From assembly GCF_005771565.1 (NCBI RefSeq), contig NZ_VAWA01000008.1, positions 62,001-126,000 on the forward strand: a stretch of DNA of 64,000 bases. Reading direction: 5' to 3'. The notes below the pieces were generated by a model. The model made no database searches. It was not told where the DNA came from and saw only the letters and a list, made by a program, of their open reading frames with translations. Shown piece by piece: positions 8,400 through 15,703 of the stretch (its first letter is position 1; every line of letters begins with the position of its first letter). The stretch is from Nesterenkonia sphaerica (GTDB lineage: Bacteria > Actinomycetota > Actinomycetes > Actinomycetales > Micrococcaceae). A program made the translations under genes and the position numbers.

Positions 8400-9151
8400 G
8401 CCGCGACCCTAGGGACTACGCCGGGGAGGTCTACCTCTACGGCGTAGTCCCCGCTGAGACTGCAGCCCCCGCAGACCTTCAAGGCATTCAGTCGCAGCCA
8501 GTGGAAGTGCTGGAGCATGAGTCCGTGGCTGTGCTGGTCAGCGAAGTCGATCCGGATCAGATCCTGGGCACCCCTGACGATCTGCTGGCACATACCCAGC
8601 TGCTGGACGCGGTGGCACGCCAGACTCCAGTGCTGCCGTTGGCCTTCGGCACCGTGGTCCCTGAGGCAGCAGCAGTGGTCGAGGACATCTTGTCGCCGAG
8701 TCAGCAGGAGTATGCTGCCGGACTTGAAAATGTCGACGGTCACGCCCAGTACACGGTGTCAGTGACGTTCGACCGGGATACGGTGCTGCGCGAAATCATT
8801 ACGGAACTGCCCGAGGCCGCCCACCTGCGGGAGCAGATCGCGGGCACCACCGAGGACCAGACCCGGCCTCAGCGTATTCAGCTCGGCGAACTCATGGTCC
8901 GGGGTCTGGAGCAGCGCCAGCCAGCGGCGGCCGCACCGGTCATTGATCGCCTTCAGGAGGTCACTAGCGATCTCACCGAGCATGAGCGCAGGCAGCCCGA
9001 TGACGTGATCGAGCTGGCGGCCCTGGTGGCCCACCAGCAGGCCGAAGAGTTCGAAGAGGTGGTGGAGGACCTCGCTCGCGAATTCCACCCGCGTTGCAAG
9101 TTCCGGCTCGTAGGCCCCCAAGCCCCCTACGACTTCGTCCCTAAGGTGTGA
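8396..9151 (+). CDS. gvpF: gas vesicle protein GvpF (GvpF/GvpL family)
   Basis: 251 aa, starting in a 4-base ATGA overlap with gvpA, so translation is probably coupled. GvpF/L proteins are two-domain (ferredoxin-like N-domain, helical C-domain) assembly factors that contact GvpA during vesicle nucleation. Diagnostic stretches are [12 protein letters not shown] near the start, the [12 protein letters not shown] block near 80, a VTFDRDTVL segment, and [13 protein letters not shown] at the end, the family's typical closing motif. A second family member (gvpL) lies at 11796. Confidence 0.92.
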   Translation: MSRDPRDYAGEVYLYGVVPAETAAPADLQGIQSQPVEVLEHESVAVLVSEVDPDQILGTPDDLLAHTQLLDAVARQTPVLPLAFGTVVPEAAAVVEDILSPSQQEYAAGLENVDGHAQYTVSVTFDRDTVLREIITELPEAAHLREQIAGTTEDQTRPQRIQLGELMVRGLEQRQPAAAAPVIDRLQEVTSDLTEHERRQPDDVIELAALVAHQQAEEFEEVVEDLAREFHPRCKFRLVGPQAPYDFVPKV

Positions 9152-9157
9152 GCCCTC

Positions 9158-9400
9158 GTGGGCCTGTTCTCTGCGCTGATCACCGCTCCCCTGGCACCGC
9201 TGCGCGGAACAGTATGGGTGGCCGAACAGATCTATCAGGAAGCCGAGCGGCAACATTATGACCCGGGAAATATCAGACGGCAGCTCCGGGACGTGGAGGC
9301 TGCCCGCAGCTCTGGAGATCTGGACCCTGACGAGGCTGCGGAGATGGAAAACGAACTGGTAGCCCGCCTGATGGAATCCACCCGACGCAGACAACCCTAA
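9158..9400 (+). CDS. gvpG: gas vesicle protein GvpG
   Basis: 80 aa from GTG 9158, 6 bases after gvpF stops. Short amphipathic helical protein with the GvpG opening GLFSALITAPLAPLRGTVWV followed by EQIYQEAERQ and a helical hairpin ending EMENELVARLME. GvpG is an essential small accessory protein in gas vesicle assembly. Size and position directly after gvpF match the conserved order in actinobacteria. Confidence 0.9.
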   Translation: MGLFSALITAPLAPLRGTVWVAEQIYQEAERQHYDPGNIRRQLRDVEAARSSGDLDPDEAAEMENELVARLMESTRRRQP

Positions 9401-9411
9401 GGAGAGACACT

Positions 9412-10011
9412 GTGAGTGACGGCGACTCAGACACCACCAAGTCCACCAAGTCCCAGTCCAGCACACGGCAGCAGCGGCCCCAGAAGAAGACCAGCGACTC
9501 CGATTCTGCCAGCAGCTCAAGCTCTTCAAAGGGCTCAAGCACTTCAAACGGCTCAGGCTCTTCAAACGGCTCAGGCTCTTCAAACGGCTCAGCCTCTTCA
9601 AGGAGCTCAAGCACTGCCGCGCAGAAGAGCCGCAGCAGTGCCCAGAAGTCCTCGGGCGAGTCCACAGGCGGCACTCGCCGCACCAGCTCGAAGTCCAGTG
9701 AAGGGGCGTCGTCGAGCTCCTCCCAGGATTCGGCAGGTTCGCAGAAAAGTGCTTCCCGGCTCAGTGCGGTCAGCGCCAGCAAGAAGGCGATCGAGCAGTT
9801 CCGCACACTGACCGGACGGGCACCGGAGTCTGTGGTCGGGGTGAAGAAGAGCGATGAAGGGTGGCACGTCACTCTGGAGGTTCTCGAAGCCCAGCGGGTG
9901 CCGGACACCTCGGATCTGCTGGCAGAATACGATATAGATTTGGACAGCTCCGGTGAGCTGCTCAGCTACGAGCGGGTCAACCGCTACGTCAGGGGCCGCC
10001 CCGACGCATGA
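9412..10011 (+). CDS. gvpO: gas vesicle protein GvpO with Ser-rich N-terminal extension
   Basis: 199 aa from GTG 9412, behind a GGAGAGA ribosome site. The C-terminal ~85 residues are the GvpO domain (SASKKAIEQFRTLTGRAPES, GWHVTLEVLEAQRVPDTSDL, then LLSYERVNRYVRG). The first ~115 residues are Ser/Gly/Asn/Thr-rich and partly encoded by an 18-bp tandem repeat (9517-9606). GvpO is required for vesicle formation in haloarchaea and is common in actinobacterial clusters, often with a disordered charged or Ser-rich leader like this one. Confidence 0.9.
   Translation: MSDGDSDTTKSTKSQSSTRQQRPQKKTSDSDSASSSSSSKGSSTSNGSGSSNGSGSSNGSASSRSSSTAAQKSRSSAQKSSGESTGGTRRTSSKSSEGASSSSSQDSAGSQKSASRLSAVSASKKAIEQFRTLTGRAPESVVGVKKSDEGWHVTLEVLEAQRVPDTSDLLAEYDIDLDSSGELLSYERVNRYVRGRPDA
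9517..9606 (+). repeat. 18-bp tandem repeat, five units, inside gvpO
   Basis: Five head-to-tail 18-base units, each encoding a six-residue Ser/Asn/Gly block such as SGSSNG. Units 3 and 4 (9553-9588) are identical; units 1, 2 and 5 differ by a few bases. Because 18 is a multiple of three, slippage would change linker length without breaking the gene. Confidence 0.9.
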
Positions 10012-10067
10012 GCGGCTCTGCGACAACTGTCAGGAGAGCGCACATCCACACTCGGAGGACAATGGAC

Positions 10068-10508
10068 ATGGCCAAACAGCCCGGCGAAGCGATGCAGCCT
10101 CAACGCGGGCGCGACGGCACCCTCCTGCAGGTGGTGGAAACACTTCTGGACAAAGGCCTGGTGCTCAATGCCGACATCATGGTCTCGGTGGCAGGTGTGG
10201 AGCTGTTGGGCATCCGCATTCGAGCGGCCCTGGCCTCCTTTGAAACGGCCGCGAAGTACGGTCTGGACTTTCCTGCCGGTACCGACCGGGACACTGTGGC
10301 GTGGCAGGAAGCCATCGAACAGAAGGAGACCTGCCCCCAGTGCGCCAAGCGGGCACCGTTGAAGCAGCTGATGGACGAGTACTGCCCGTGGTGCGGATGG
10401 CAGTCGGCGTACTCGAAACGCCTAGAGGAGACCGGGTCAGCGCAGCTGCACAGCTCAGCGGAGGACGCTGAATCAGAGGCCGAGTCCGGCACCACCTCTC
10501 ACGAGTAG
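10068..10508 (+). CDS. gvpJ: gas vesicle protein GvpJ with C-terminal zinc ribbon
   Basis: 146 aa from ATG 10068. GGAGG at 10054-10058 sits 9 bases before this ATG and only 3 before ATG 10062. An ATG at 10008 overlapping the gvpO stop is also open. Residues ~12-70 are GvpA/J-like (TLLQVVETLLDKGLVLNADI, then MVSVAGVELLGIRIRAALAS). After the shell-like domain comes CPQC-x11-YCPWCG, two CxxC pairs that look like a zinc ribbon, and an acidic Ser-rich end. GvpJ is a minor shell-type protein thought to form vesicle tips. Confidence 0.85.
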   Translation: MAKQPGEAMQPQRGRDGTLLQVVETLLDKGLVLNADIMVSVAGVELLGIRIRAALASFETAAKYGLDFPAGTDRDTVAWQEAIEQKETCPQCAKRAPLKQLMDEYCPWCGWQSAYSKRLEETGSAQLHSSAEDAESEAESGTTSHE

Positions 10509-10514
10509 CAGACG

Positions 10515-11495
10515 GTGTCTGAGAATCATCTCCCCCCGGCCCACGGGTCTGCGGTGGAGCAGCCTTCTGCACTGCAGCCCACCCGGGACCCGGGGGCCAC
10601 GTTGCCTGACCTGTTGGAGGTGCTGCTGAACAAGGGCGTGCACCTGAACCTGGACCTGATCATCTCCGTGGCCGATGTGCCACTGATTGGGGTCAATCTG
10701 CGCGCGACCATCGCGGGTATTGAGACGATGATCGAATACGGGATGATGCGGCAGTGGGACGATCAGACCCGCGCCTGGGTGCAGCGCTCACTGAGCCGCC
10801 ACCTGCCGATGGCAGACGGCGAGGAGGTCGTCGCCGCCATGGCGGCCAGTCATCTGCGGGACGATTTTCAGCGCATCTGGCGCCCGGGCAGGGCGTACCT
10901 GACCACCCACCGGCTCATCGTTCACCGCCGGGACCCTGCCGAAACGTTATGGCAGACCCGGCTCGACTCGATCGCCAGCGCGGAGTCCTACACGGAGCCC
11001 TCGGTCGGTGGTGAGGACCGGATGAGACTGAAAATCGTGCTCCACGACGGCAGCGTGGCACGACTATCGGCTCTGGACGCAGACCGTCTGCTCACGTTGA
11101 TCAGGCAGCAGCGCCAGGTACCGGGAGGTGCTCAGGCTGAGTCTGCTGCCGCTGAAGATCAGGGCCCTAGAATGAGGGGCACCATGTGGTACTTGGAAAC
11201 CTTCGCCCAAGGGGCAACGTGGCGCGGTGGGAAAGCCACACTCACCCGTGAGGGCATGCTGACGTGGAAGTCCCCGCTGGATAACCGTGCCTCATTGCGG
11301 ATCGAACCCGCTCAGCTGAAGGCGGTCCACCTTGAAAAGCACTCCAATCCCACGTCTCAGGCTCAGGTGCTGCGAGTAGAGACCACGTCAGGCGAAGTGC
11401 GTTTGGCCGGTCCTGACCTGCACAAATGGCACCAGCTGTTGCATGATGACACCGAGTCCGGTCAGGAGGTGGACCATGGCGCTGGAAGTCAATGA
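10515..11495 (+). CDS. GvpS/GvpJ-like gas vesicle protein fused to two PH/GRAM-like domains
   Basis: 326 aa from GTG 10515, 6 bases after gvpJ. Residues ~30-80 are a GvpA/J/S-type shell domain (LPDLLEVLLNKGVHLNLDLI, ISVADVPLIGVNLRATIAGI). Residues ~95-200 read like a GRAM or bacterial PH domain (the RAYLTTHRLIVHRRDPAETL core strands, then DGSVARLSAL). Residues ~218-315 form a second beta-rich domain (MWYLETFAQGATWRGGKATL, then EVRLAGPDLHKWHQLL) of similar flavour. Such domains usually bind lipids or protein surfaces. The position between J and K corresponds to gvpS of Streptomyces, which I recall as a much shorter protein. Domain calls beyond the shell domain are from reading, not from a search. 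Confidence 0.7.
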   Translation: MSENHLPPAHGSAVEQPSALQPTRDPGATLPDLLEVLLNKGVHLNLDLIISVADVPLIGVNLRATIAGIETMIEYGMMRQWDDQTRAWVQRSLSRHLPMADGEEVVAAMAASHLRDDFQRIWRPGRAYLTTHRLIVHRRDPAETLWQTRLDSIASAESYTEPSVGGEDRMRLKIVLHDGSVARLSALDADRLLTLIRQQRQVPGGAQAESAAAEDQGPRMRGTMWYLETFAQGATWRGGKATLTREGMLTWKSPLDNRASLRIEPAQLKAVHLEKHSNPTSQAQVLRVETTSGEVRLAGPDLHKWHQLLHDDTESGQEVDHGAGSQ

Positions 11496-11799
11496 GGAGA
11501 GCCTCAAACATGGCGTCCTGACGCTGGTGGTCACCCTGGTGGAGGTCATTCAAGAGGCCTTGGAAACCCAAGCGGTCCGCCGCATGGAAGGCGGTGACCT
11601 CACCGAGGAGGAGCAGAACCGGCTCGGAGAAGCCCTGCTGGAGCTCGACGAAGCGATGGACCAGATCAAGGCCGACCACGGTATTACTGAATCAGTGATG
11701 GATCTCCACCGCGGTCTGGACGATGTGGTCAACGAAGTGGTGGACAAGCTCATCAATCCACAACGCTGGGCTCAGGACGCTCAGGGAGAGGTCCGATGA
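11476..11799 (+). CDS. gvpK: gas vesicle protein GvpK
   Basis: 107 aa. ATG 11476 is chosen because AGGAGGT ends 5 bases upstream; it overlaps the end of the preceding gene by 20 bases. The sequence is helical: ESLKHGVLTLVVTLVEVIQE, then VRRMEGGDLTEEEQNRLGEA and LDDVVNEVVDKLI, matching GvpK, a small conserved assembly protein in bacterial gas vesicle clusters. Its stop overlaps the gvpL start. Confidence 0.9.
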   Translation: MALEVNEESLKHGVLTLVVTLVEVIQEALETQAVRRMEGGDLTEEEQNRLGEALLELDEAMDQIKADHGITESVMDLHRGLDDVVNEVVDKLINPQRWAQDAQGEVR

Positions 11800-12617
11800 G
11801 CTCCGAGACGCTTTATGTGTATGCCATTATTCCGGCCGGCAGCCCTGCCCCCACGGGCGCCGGAATCAACGGCAGTCAGCTGCACACCGTGGAGGCTGAG
11901 CCGGTTTCCGCGGTGGTGCACACTCATCACGCTGGGCCCTATGAGGGGCCGGACGAGGACGTCAAGCGCTGGGTCCTGGAACACAGCGACGTCATTGAAG
12001 AATGCTGGAACCAGGCCTCGAGTGTCTTGCCGGTCTCTTTCAATGTGATGGTGCAGGCCTCGGAGACCTCCGGTGCCACGGCGGCAGAGCAGCTGCGCGG
12101 CTGGCTCCAGGACTCCGGTCAGGAGCTGAAGCAGCGGCTGCAGGAACTTGCCGGCACCTCAGAGCTGCGCGTCGAGATCGCCCTCGACGCCGCCCAGTTC
12201 CCACAGAACGAGCCCGAAGTGTTGGAGGCGACACGAGAGTTGGCGGGCAAGCCTGCCGGTGTGCGGCGACTGTTGGAGAAACGGCTGGAGAAGGTGCAGC
12301 GGCGGCTCACCGACGCAGGTGCGGACCGCCTCTATCCGGACTACCGCATGCGGCTAGCCGCCCAGTGTCAGCAGATTCAGGACTATGCCACCACCCAACG
12401 GCCTGAGGGCACGGTCTCTGTGCTGAGTGCAGCCTGCTTGGTGGACTCTGAGCGCATCTCCGAGCTCGGAGCTGAACTGACCCAGATTCAACAGGAGCAA
12501 CCCTCAGCCCGAATCCGGTTCTTGGGGCCTTGGCCTCCCTATTCCTTTGTCGACATCGACGCCGGGGCTGGCTCAGCCAGCACCCCGCAGGAGGGGAAGA
12601 GTTCGGCGGAGACATGA
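11796..12617 (+). CDS. gvpL: gas vesicle protein GvpL (GvpF/GvpL family)
   Basis: 273 aa from an ATGA overlap with gvpK. Second GvpF/L protein of the operon: opens LYVYAIIPAGSPAPTGAGIN, has the VLPVSFNVMVQ block where gvpF has LPLAFGTVV, and ends IRFLGPWPPYSFVDID, the family closing motif. A ~20-residue Ala/Ser-rich tail follows. GvpL acts with GvpF in early assembly. Its stop codon overlaps the start of a tagD gene by 4 bases, so the operon continues into a teichoic acid enzyme. Confidence 0.92.
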   Translation: MSSETLYVYAIIPAGSPAPTGAGINGSQLHTVEAEPVSAVVHTHHAGPYEGPDEDVKRWVLEHSDVIEECWNQASSVLPVSFNVMVQASETSGATAAEQLRGWLQDSGQELKQRLQELAGTSELRVEIALDAAQFPQNEPEVLEATRELAGKPAGVRRLLEKRLEKVQRRLTDAGADRLYPDYRMRLAAQCQQIQDYATTQRPEGTVSVLSAACLVDSERISELGAELTQIQQEQPSARIRFLGPWPPYSFVDIDAGAGSASTPQEGKSSAET

Positions 12618-13171
12618 AACGAGTTCTCACCTACGGCACTTTCGACCTGCTCCACTGGGGGCATATTCATCTGCTCCAGCGCGCCAAAGCACTGGGGGAC
12701 TACTTGGTGGTGGGTCTGTCCACGGATGAGTTCAATGAGGCCAAACCGGGCAAACAGCCCAGCTACCACCCCTATGAGGTGCGGAAGGTGATGCTGGAGT
12801 CCATCCGACACGTAGATCTGGTCATCCCTGAGCAGACATGGGAGCAGAAGCGCCGCGACGTGGAGCTTCACGAGATCGACGTGGTGGTCATGGGATCCGA
12901 CTGGGAGAATTCTCCGCGCTTCGAGTACCTGCGGGAGCACTGCGAAGTGGTCTACCTCCCCCGCACAGAAGGAACCTCCACCTCGGACATCCGTCGGGAC
13001 TTGCTTTTCGAAGCGATCGAGTACATGCGTGAGGACCAAGCCGCTCAAGCTGGAGAGCAGTCCCGCCCGGCGCGGCCTGCGGCCTCTCCCCCGCCACCGA
13101 GCACAACGCGACTGCGCTCATTGGGAGCCGCCCCGCAGACCCGGTTCCCGCGCCCGCCCAGCAGAGACTAG
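12614..13171 (+). CDS. tagD: glycerol-3-phosphate cytidylyltransferase, copy 2, in the gas vesicle operon
   Basis: 185 aa from ATG 12614, in ATGA overlap with gvpL and preceded by GAGGGGAAGAG-type sequence. The first ~135 residues are very close to classical TagD: YGTFDLLHWGHIHLLQRAKA, STDEFN, YHPYEVRKVMLESIRHVDLV and PEQTWEQK. The second signature is RTEGTSTSDIRRD where the usual form is RTEGISTTKI, so an Ile and a Lys are changed. About 45 extra residues form a Pro/Ser/Arg-rich tail not seen in copy 1. It should make CDP-glycerol, unless the signature changes alter activity. Being last in the gvp operon it would be co-expressed with vesicle proteins. The gene ends 6 bases from the convergent phosphatase. 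Confidence 0.88.
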   Translation: MKRVLTYGTFDLLHWGHIHLLQRAKALGDYLVVGLSTDEFNEAKPGKQPSYHPYEVRKVMLESIRHVDLVIPEQTWEQKRRDVELHEIDVVVMGSDWENSPRFEYLREHCEVVYLPRTEGTSTSDIRRDLLFEAIEYMREDQAAQAGEQSRPARPAASPPPPSTTRLRSLGAAPQTRFPRPPSRD

Positions 13172-13177
13172 CTCCTG

Positions 13178-13924
13178 TCACCGCACGGCGGCGAGGACCT
13201 CTGGGGAGAGGTTGTACATCCGCAGTTTGGCGTAGGCCCGGATCTGCGCATCACTCAGCTGCTTGATCAGCCGAGCCTCCTCCTGAGGTTCGGCTGAGAT
13301 CTGGGTGCCGCCCTGCGGTAGGGAGGAGGACAGCGGCCCGCCGTGCAGCGGAACGTCGATGACACTGATCGCCGCGGCAGTCAAGGAGATGACCTGGGAC
13401 CGGTCGATCAGGCCCAGCCCCTCAAGCAGGGCTTTGGTGGCTGTGCCGTGGGACACCAACACCACTGTCCGCAGGGCGTAGTCGGTGTCCACCGACGGGG
13501 TGGGGGTGAGATCGGCGGCACCGCGCACAATGTCGCAGAAGGCAGCGGTCATCCGCTCCACCACGGAGCGGGGATCCTCTCCCCCTGGTGGAGTGCCGGT
13601 GCCCGACTTCCATGCCGTGTACTCTGCCGCGTAGTCGGTCTTGGCCGCCGCGGTCTTCGTTCCTTCCCATGTGCCCAAGTTCTGCTCAGTCAGCCGTGGG
13701 TCCTCCACGGGATCGAACCCGAGCCCGAACTCGGCAAAGGTGGCATGGGTGCGTCTCAGCGGTGAGACATACCCGGCGCCGGGCTGTTGTCCCCGTATGT
13801 AGAGCCCAGCTGCGCGGGCCTGGCGGAGCCCGGAATCTGCGAGCGCCACCTCGGACTGGCCCTGCAGTCGGTGGTCCCGATTCCATTCGGTCTCACCGTG
13901 CCGGACGCAGATCACACGAATCAC
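13178..13924 (-). CDS. histidine phosphatase family protein (phosphoglycerate-mutase-like)
   Basis: 248 aa. The chosen start is GTG 13924, which has GAGGAG just upstream and gives VIRVICVRHGETEWNRDHRL; a longer frame to 14014 lacks a ribosome site. Catalytic residues are the RHGETEW histidine, the SPLRRTHATFAEF arginine, the E in LTEQNLGTWEG, and the second histidine in VLVSHGTATKALLEG. These enzymes remove phosphate from sugars or small metabolites; the substrate cannot be read. The extra ~40 residues at the end (QEEARLIKQLSDAQIRAYAK onwards) are less typical. Confidence 0.85.
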   Translation of the reverse strand: MIRVICVRHGETEWNRDHRLQGQSEVALADSGLRQARAAGLYIRGQQPGAGYVSPLRRTHATFAEFGLGFDPVEDPRLTEQNLGTWEGTKTAAAKTDYAAEYTAWKSGTGTPPGGEDPRSVVERMTAAFCDIVRGAADLTPTPSVDTDYALRTVVLVSHGTATKALLEGLGLIDRSQVISLTAAAISVIDVPLHGGPLSSSLPQGGTQISAEPQEEARLIKQLSDAQIRAYAKLRMYNLSPEVLAAVR

Positions 13925-14052
13925 ATGTACTCCTCGGTCATGTCGTCGGTGGATTCCCTCCAGACTAGCTTTCCGGCAGCTGGTGCGTGAATCGCAGCCA
14001 AACAGCCGCAGCACGTGCTGAGATGGGGTGGTAAGGGGATAGGAGGTTCGCG

Positions 14053-14586
14053 ATGAATGGCCCCACCCACCATCAGGTGAGAGACAACTTGCTATGGCTC
14101 GCCGCCGATTTCCGCGCGATCATTGAGAGCGCAAACGCGCACGAACTCGACTTCCCCTCTGCAGGCACGCGCTGGACCAACCGGCAGCTGCTGTTCCATC
14201 TCGTGCTCGGGCAAAACGTTGCCCTCTCCGGGATTCCGCTGTGCGGACTTTTCTCGCGGCTTCCTCCATCAGTGGCACGCAACTGGAGCAGGCTGCTAGA
14301 TGCCTGCGCCGGACCCTACAACTGGGTGAATTGGGTCGGCAGCGCTGCGGCAGGACGGGTCCTGAAGCCCCAAGCTATGGTGCGGATGATGGACAGGACC
14401 ACCGGCACCATCGTGGGCTGGTATGACCGCACCGACGGCGAGGCGCTACGTCGAGGCATGACGATCCCCGCATCCTGGGACCCCTATTTCACCTCGTGGA
14501 TGGATCGGCGCGACATCTTCGAGTGGGCGCCGAAGCACTACCGCCATCACCGCGCGCAGCTCACACTCACGACGCTGCCGTCCTGA
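14053..14586 (+). CDS. DinB-superfamily protein
   Basis: 177 aa with AGGAGG seven bases before ATG 14053. Four-helix DinB-like protein: a metal-binding histidine probably lies in NRQLLFHLVLGQN (~50), and the second pair in FEWAPKHYRHHRAQL near the end. DinB/YfiT enzymes use a metal site for thiol transfer or hydrolysis. The specific reaction is unknown. It ends 19 bases from a decayed gene on the other strand. Confidence 0.7.
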   Translation: MNGPTHHQVRDNLLWLAADFRAIIESANAHELDFPSAGTRWTNRQLLFHLVLGQNVALSGIPLCGLFSRLPPSVARNWSRLLDACAGPYNWVNWVGSAAAGRVLKPQAMVRMMDRTTGTIVGWYDRTDGEALRRGMTIPASWDPYFTSWMDRRDIFEWAPKHYRHHRAQLTLTTLPS

Positions 14587-14605
14587 GCGCTGCTATCAAA
14601 GAACT

Positions 14606-15239
14606 TCAGTCTTCCCGCGTCCGCTGGCCAATCATGCCGTCATGCACAGCCGCCACCGCGGCCGCCACCAACAGCGAGGAGCCAAGCTTCTCCAGCAGTT
14701 CTTCTATGTGCCAGAGGGCAAAGTGTGGCCAGGAGTACTGGCCGCCGATGTAGTCCATGGTCAGCACCTGGGTGACTTCAACTCCCACAGCACCGGTGAA
14801 GAAGACCCCGAGCCCCGTCAGCAGCAGAATCCGGGGCAGGCGCGGCATCCCGCGGATCATGACAACCAGGAAAACGACGGCGCCCACGGCCACTGGGACA
14901 CCCAGCATCAACAAGTGTAGTGCTCCAGCGGGGCTTCACCGAAGGGGATCCGGTAGAGCCTGGCCGGGCGTTCGTGCAGGCGGGCCGCCTCATCCAGGCT
15001 CATGGCTGCGAACATCAGCCCCACACCGGCCCGCCGCCACCACCCGGCTCGTTGCGCCCACTTCCACAGGGCCGAGGCGTAGCACAGCAGCGTTGCGGCT
15101 GAGAGCAGCCGAGAATCACCGGTGTCATTACAGCGGAGATCAGGACCGCCAGGACCGAAATGGAGCTGAGCCCGAGCCATACGGGCTTACAGGGTGCAGG
15201 GCGGTGAAGGTAGTCAGCGCTGCGTGGATTCTGCTGCAA
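14606..15239 (-). pseudogene. frameshifted integral membrane protein (two frameshifts)
   Basis: Three overlapping pieces in different minus-strand frames read as one protein. N-terminal piece (from TTG 15239): VWLGLSSISVLAVLISAVMT. Middle piece (~15125-14911): LLSAATLLCYASALWKWAQR and LMFAAMSLDEAARLHERP. C-terminal piece (14914-14606): MLMLGVPVAVGAVVFLVVMI, FFTGAVGVEVTQ and the IEELLEKLGSSLLVAAAV helix. Frame changes fall near 15115-15130 and 14908-14930. Joined, it has about five membrane helices and the SLDEA...HE pattern of a widespread uncharacterised membrane family. Either a real pseudogene or two sequencing indels. Confidence 0.7.
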
Positions 15240-15386
15240 GGAGACTGGCTTGGGGCAAGTTTATTGCGCCCGACAGGCGATCCGCTTTAACACCCGATGG
15301 GGGCATTGCATGCTGAATGATGAGAAGAGCCCCTGCTAGATTGCAAGTAGGGTTGATGCTAAATTACAACTGCAAGACTCGAACCA

Positions 15387-15700
15387 CCTGTCCTGATTGA
15401 CGAATGGCAGCTGGTTCCTGAGAGCCTCGACGCGGTGAAGCGTGCCGTCACCGGAGGAGCTCATCACCCGGGACGTTGCTGAACTTGCTGAGATCAAGCA
15501 GCCACGGCAGATGTTGGATGTGCTGAAAGCAGCAGCTTTGAACACGGCTGGGTTACGATGCGGATCTCCGTGGACGCTTTCTCGACACTTTTGTGCTGGC
15601 GCAACTACGACCGCTGGTGGCGCTGAACGACCGGACCGTGAGCTCTTCGCACTTCCGAGACACCAACGGGCAACGAGAAATTGATCTCGTCCTCGAGTGA
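15387..15700 (+). pseudogene. remnant of AAA_14/DUF4143 ATPase gene
   Basis: Fragments of an ATPase of the AAA_14 plus DUF4143 type, in changing frames and with internal deletions. PVLIDEWQLVPESLDAVKRA (15387 on) is the Walker B region. EELITRDVAELAEIKQPRQM with LDVLKAAALNTAG (15449-15550) is the middle. GRFLDTFVLAQLRPLVALND, then SHFRDTNGQREIDLVLE and a stop at 15700, is the C-terminal nuclease-like DUF4143 end. The Walker A part and at least two internal segments are gone. An intact member of the same broad family lies at 59450, but the two are not close copies. Confidence 0.8.
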
Positions 15701-15703
15701 GGG

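Noticed and set aside
9517-9606. Possible CRISPR-like repeat array
   Set aside because: Units are contiguous with no spacers and are coding.
9412-9811. Alternative frame with AQALQTAQALQ repeats
   Set aside because: Produced by the 18-bp tandem repeat of gvpO read in a second frame; the GvpO domain lies in the other frame.
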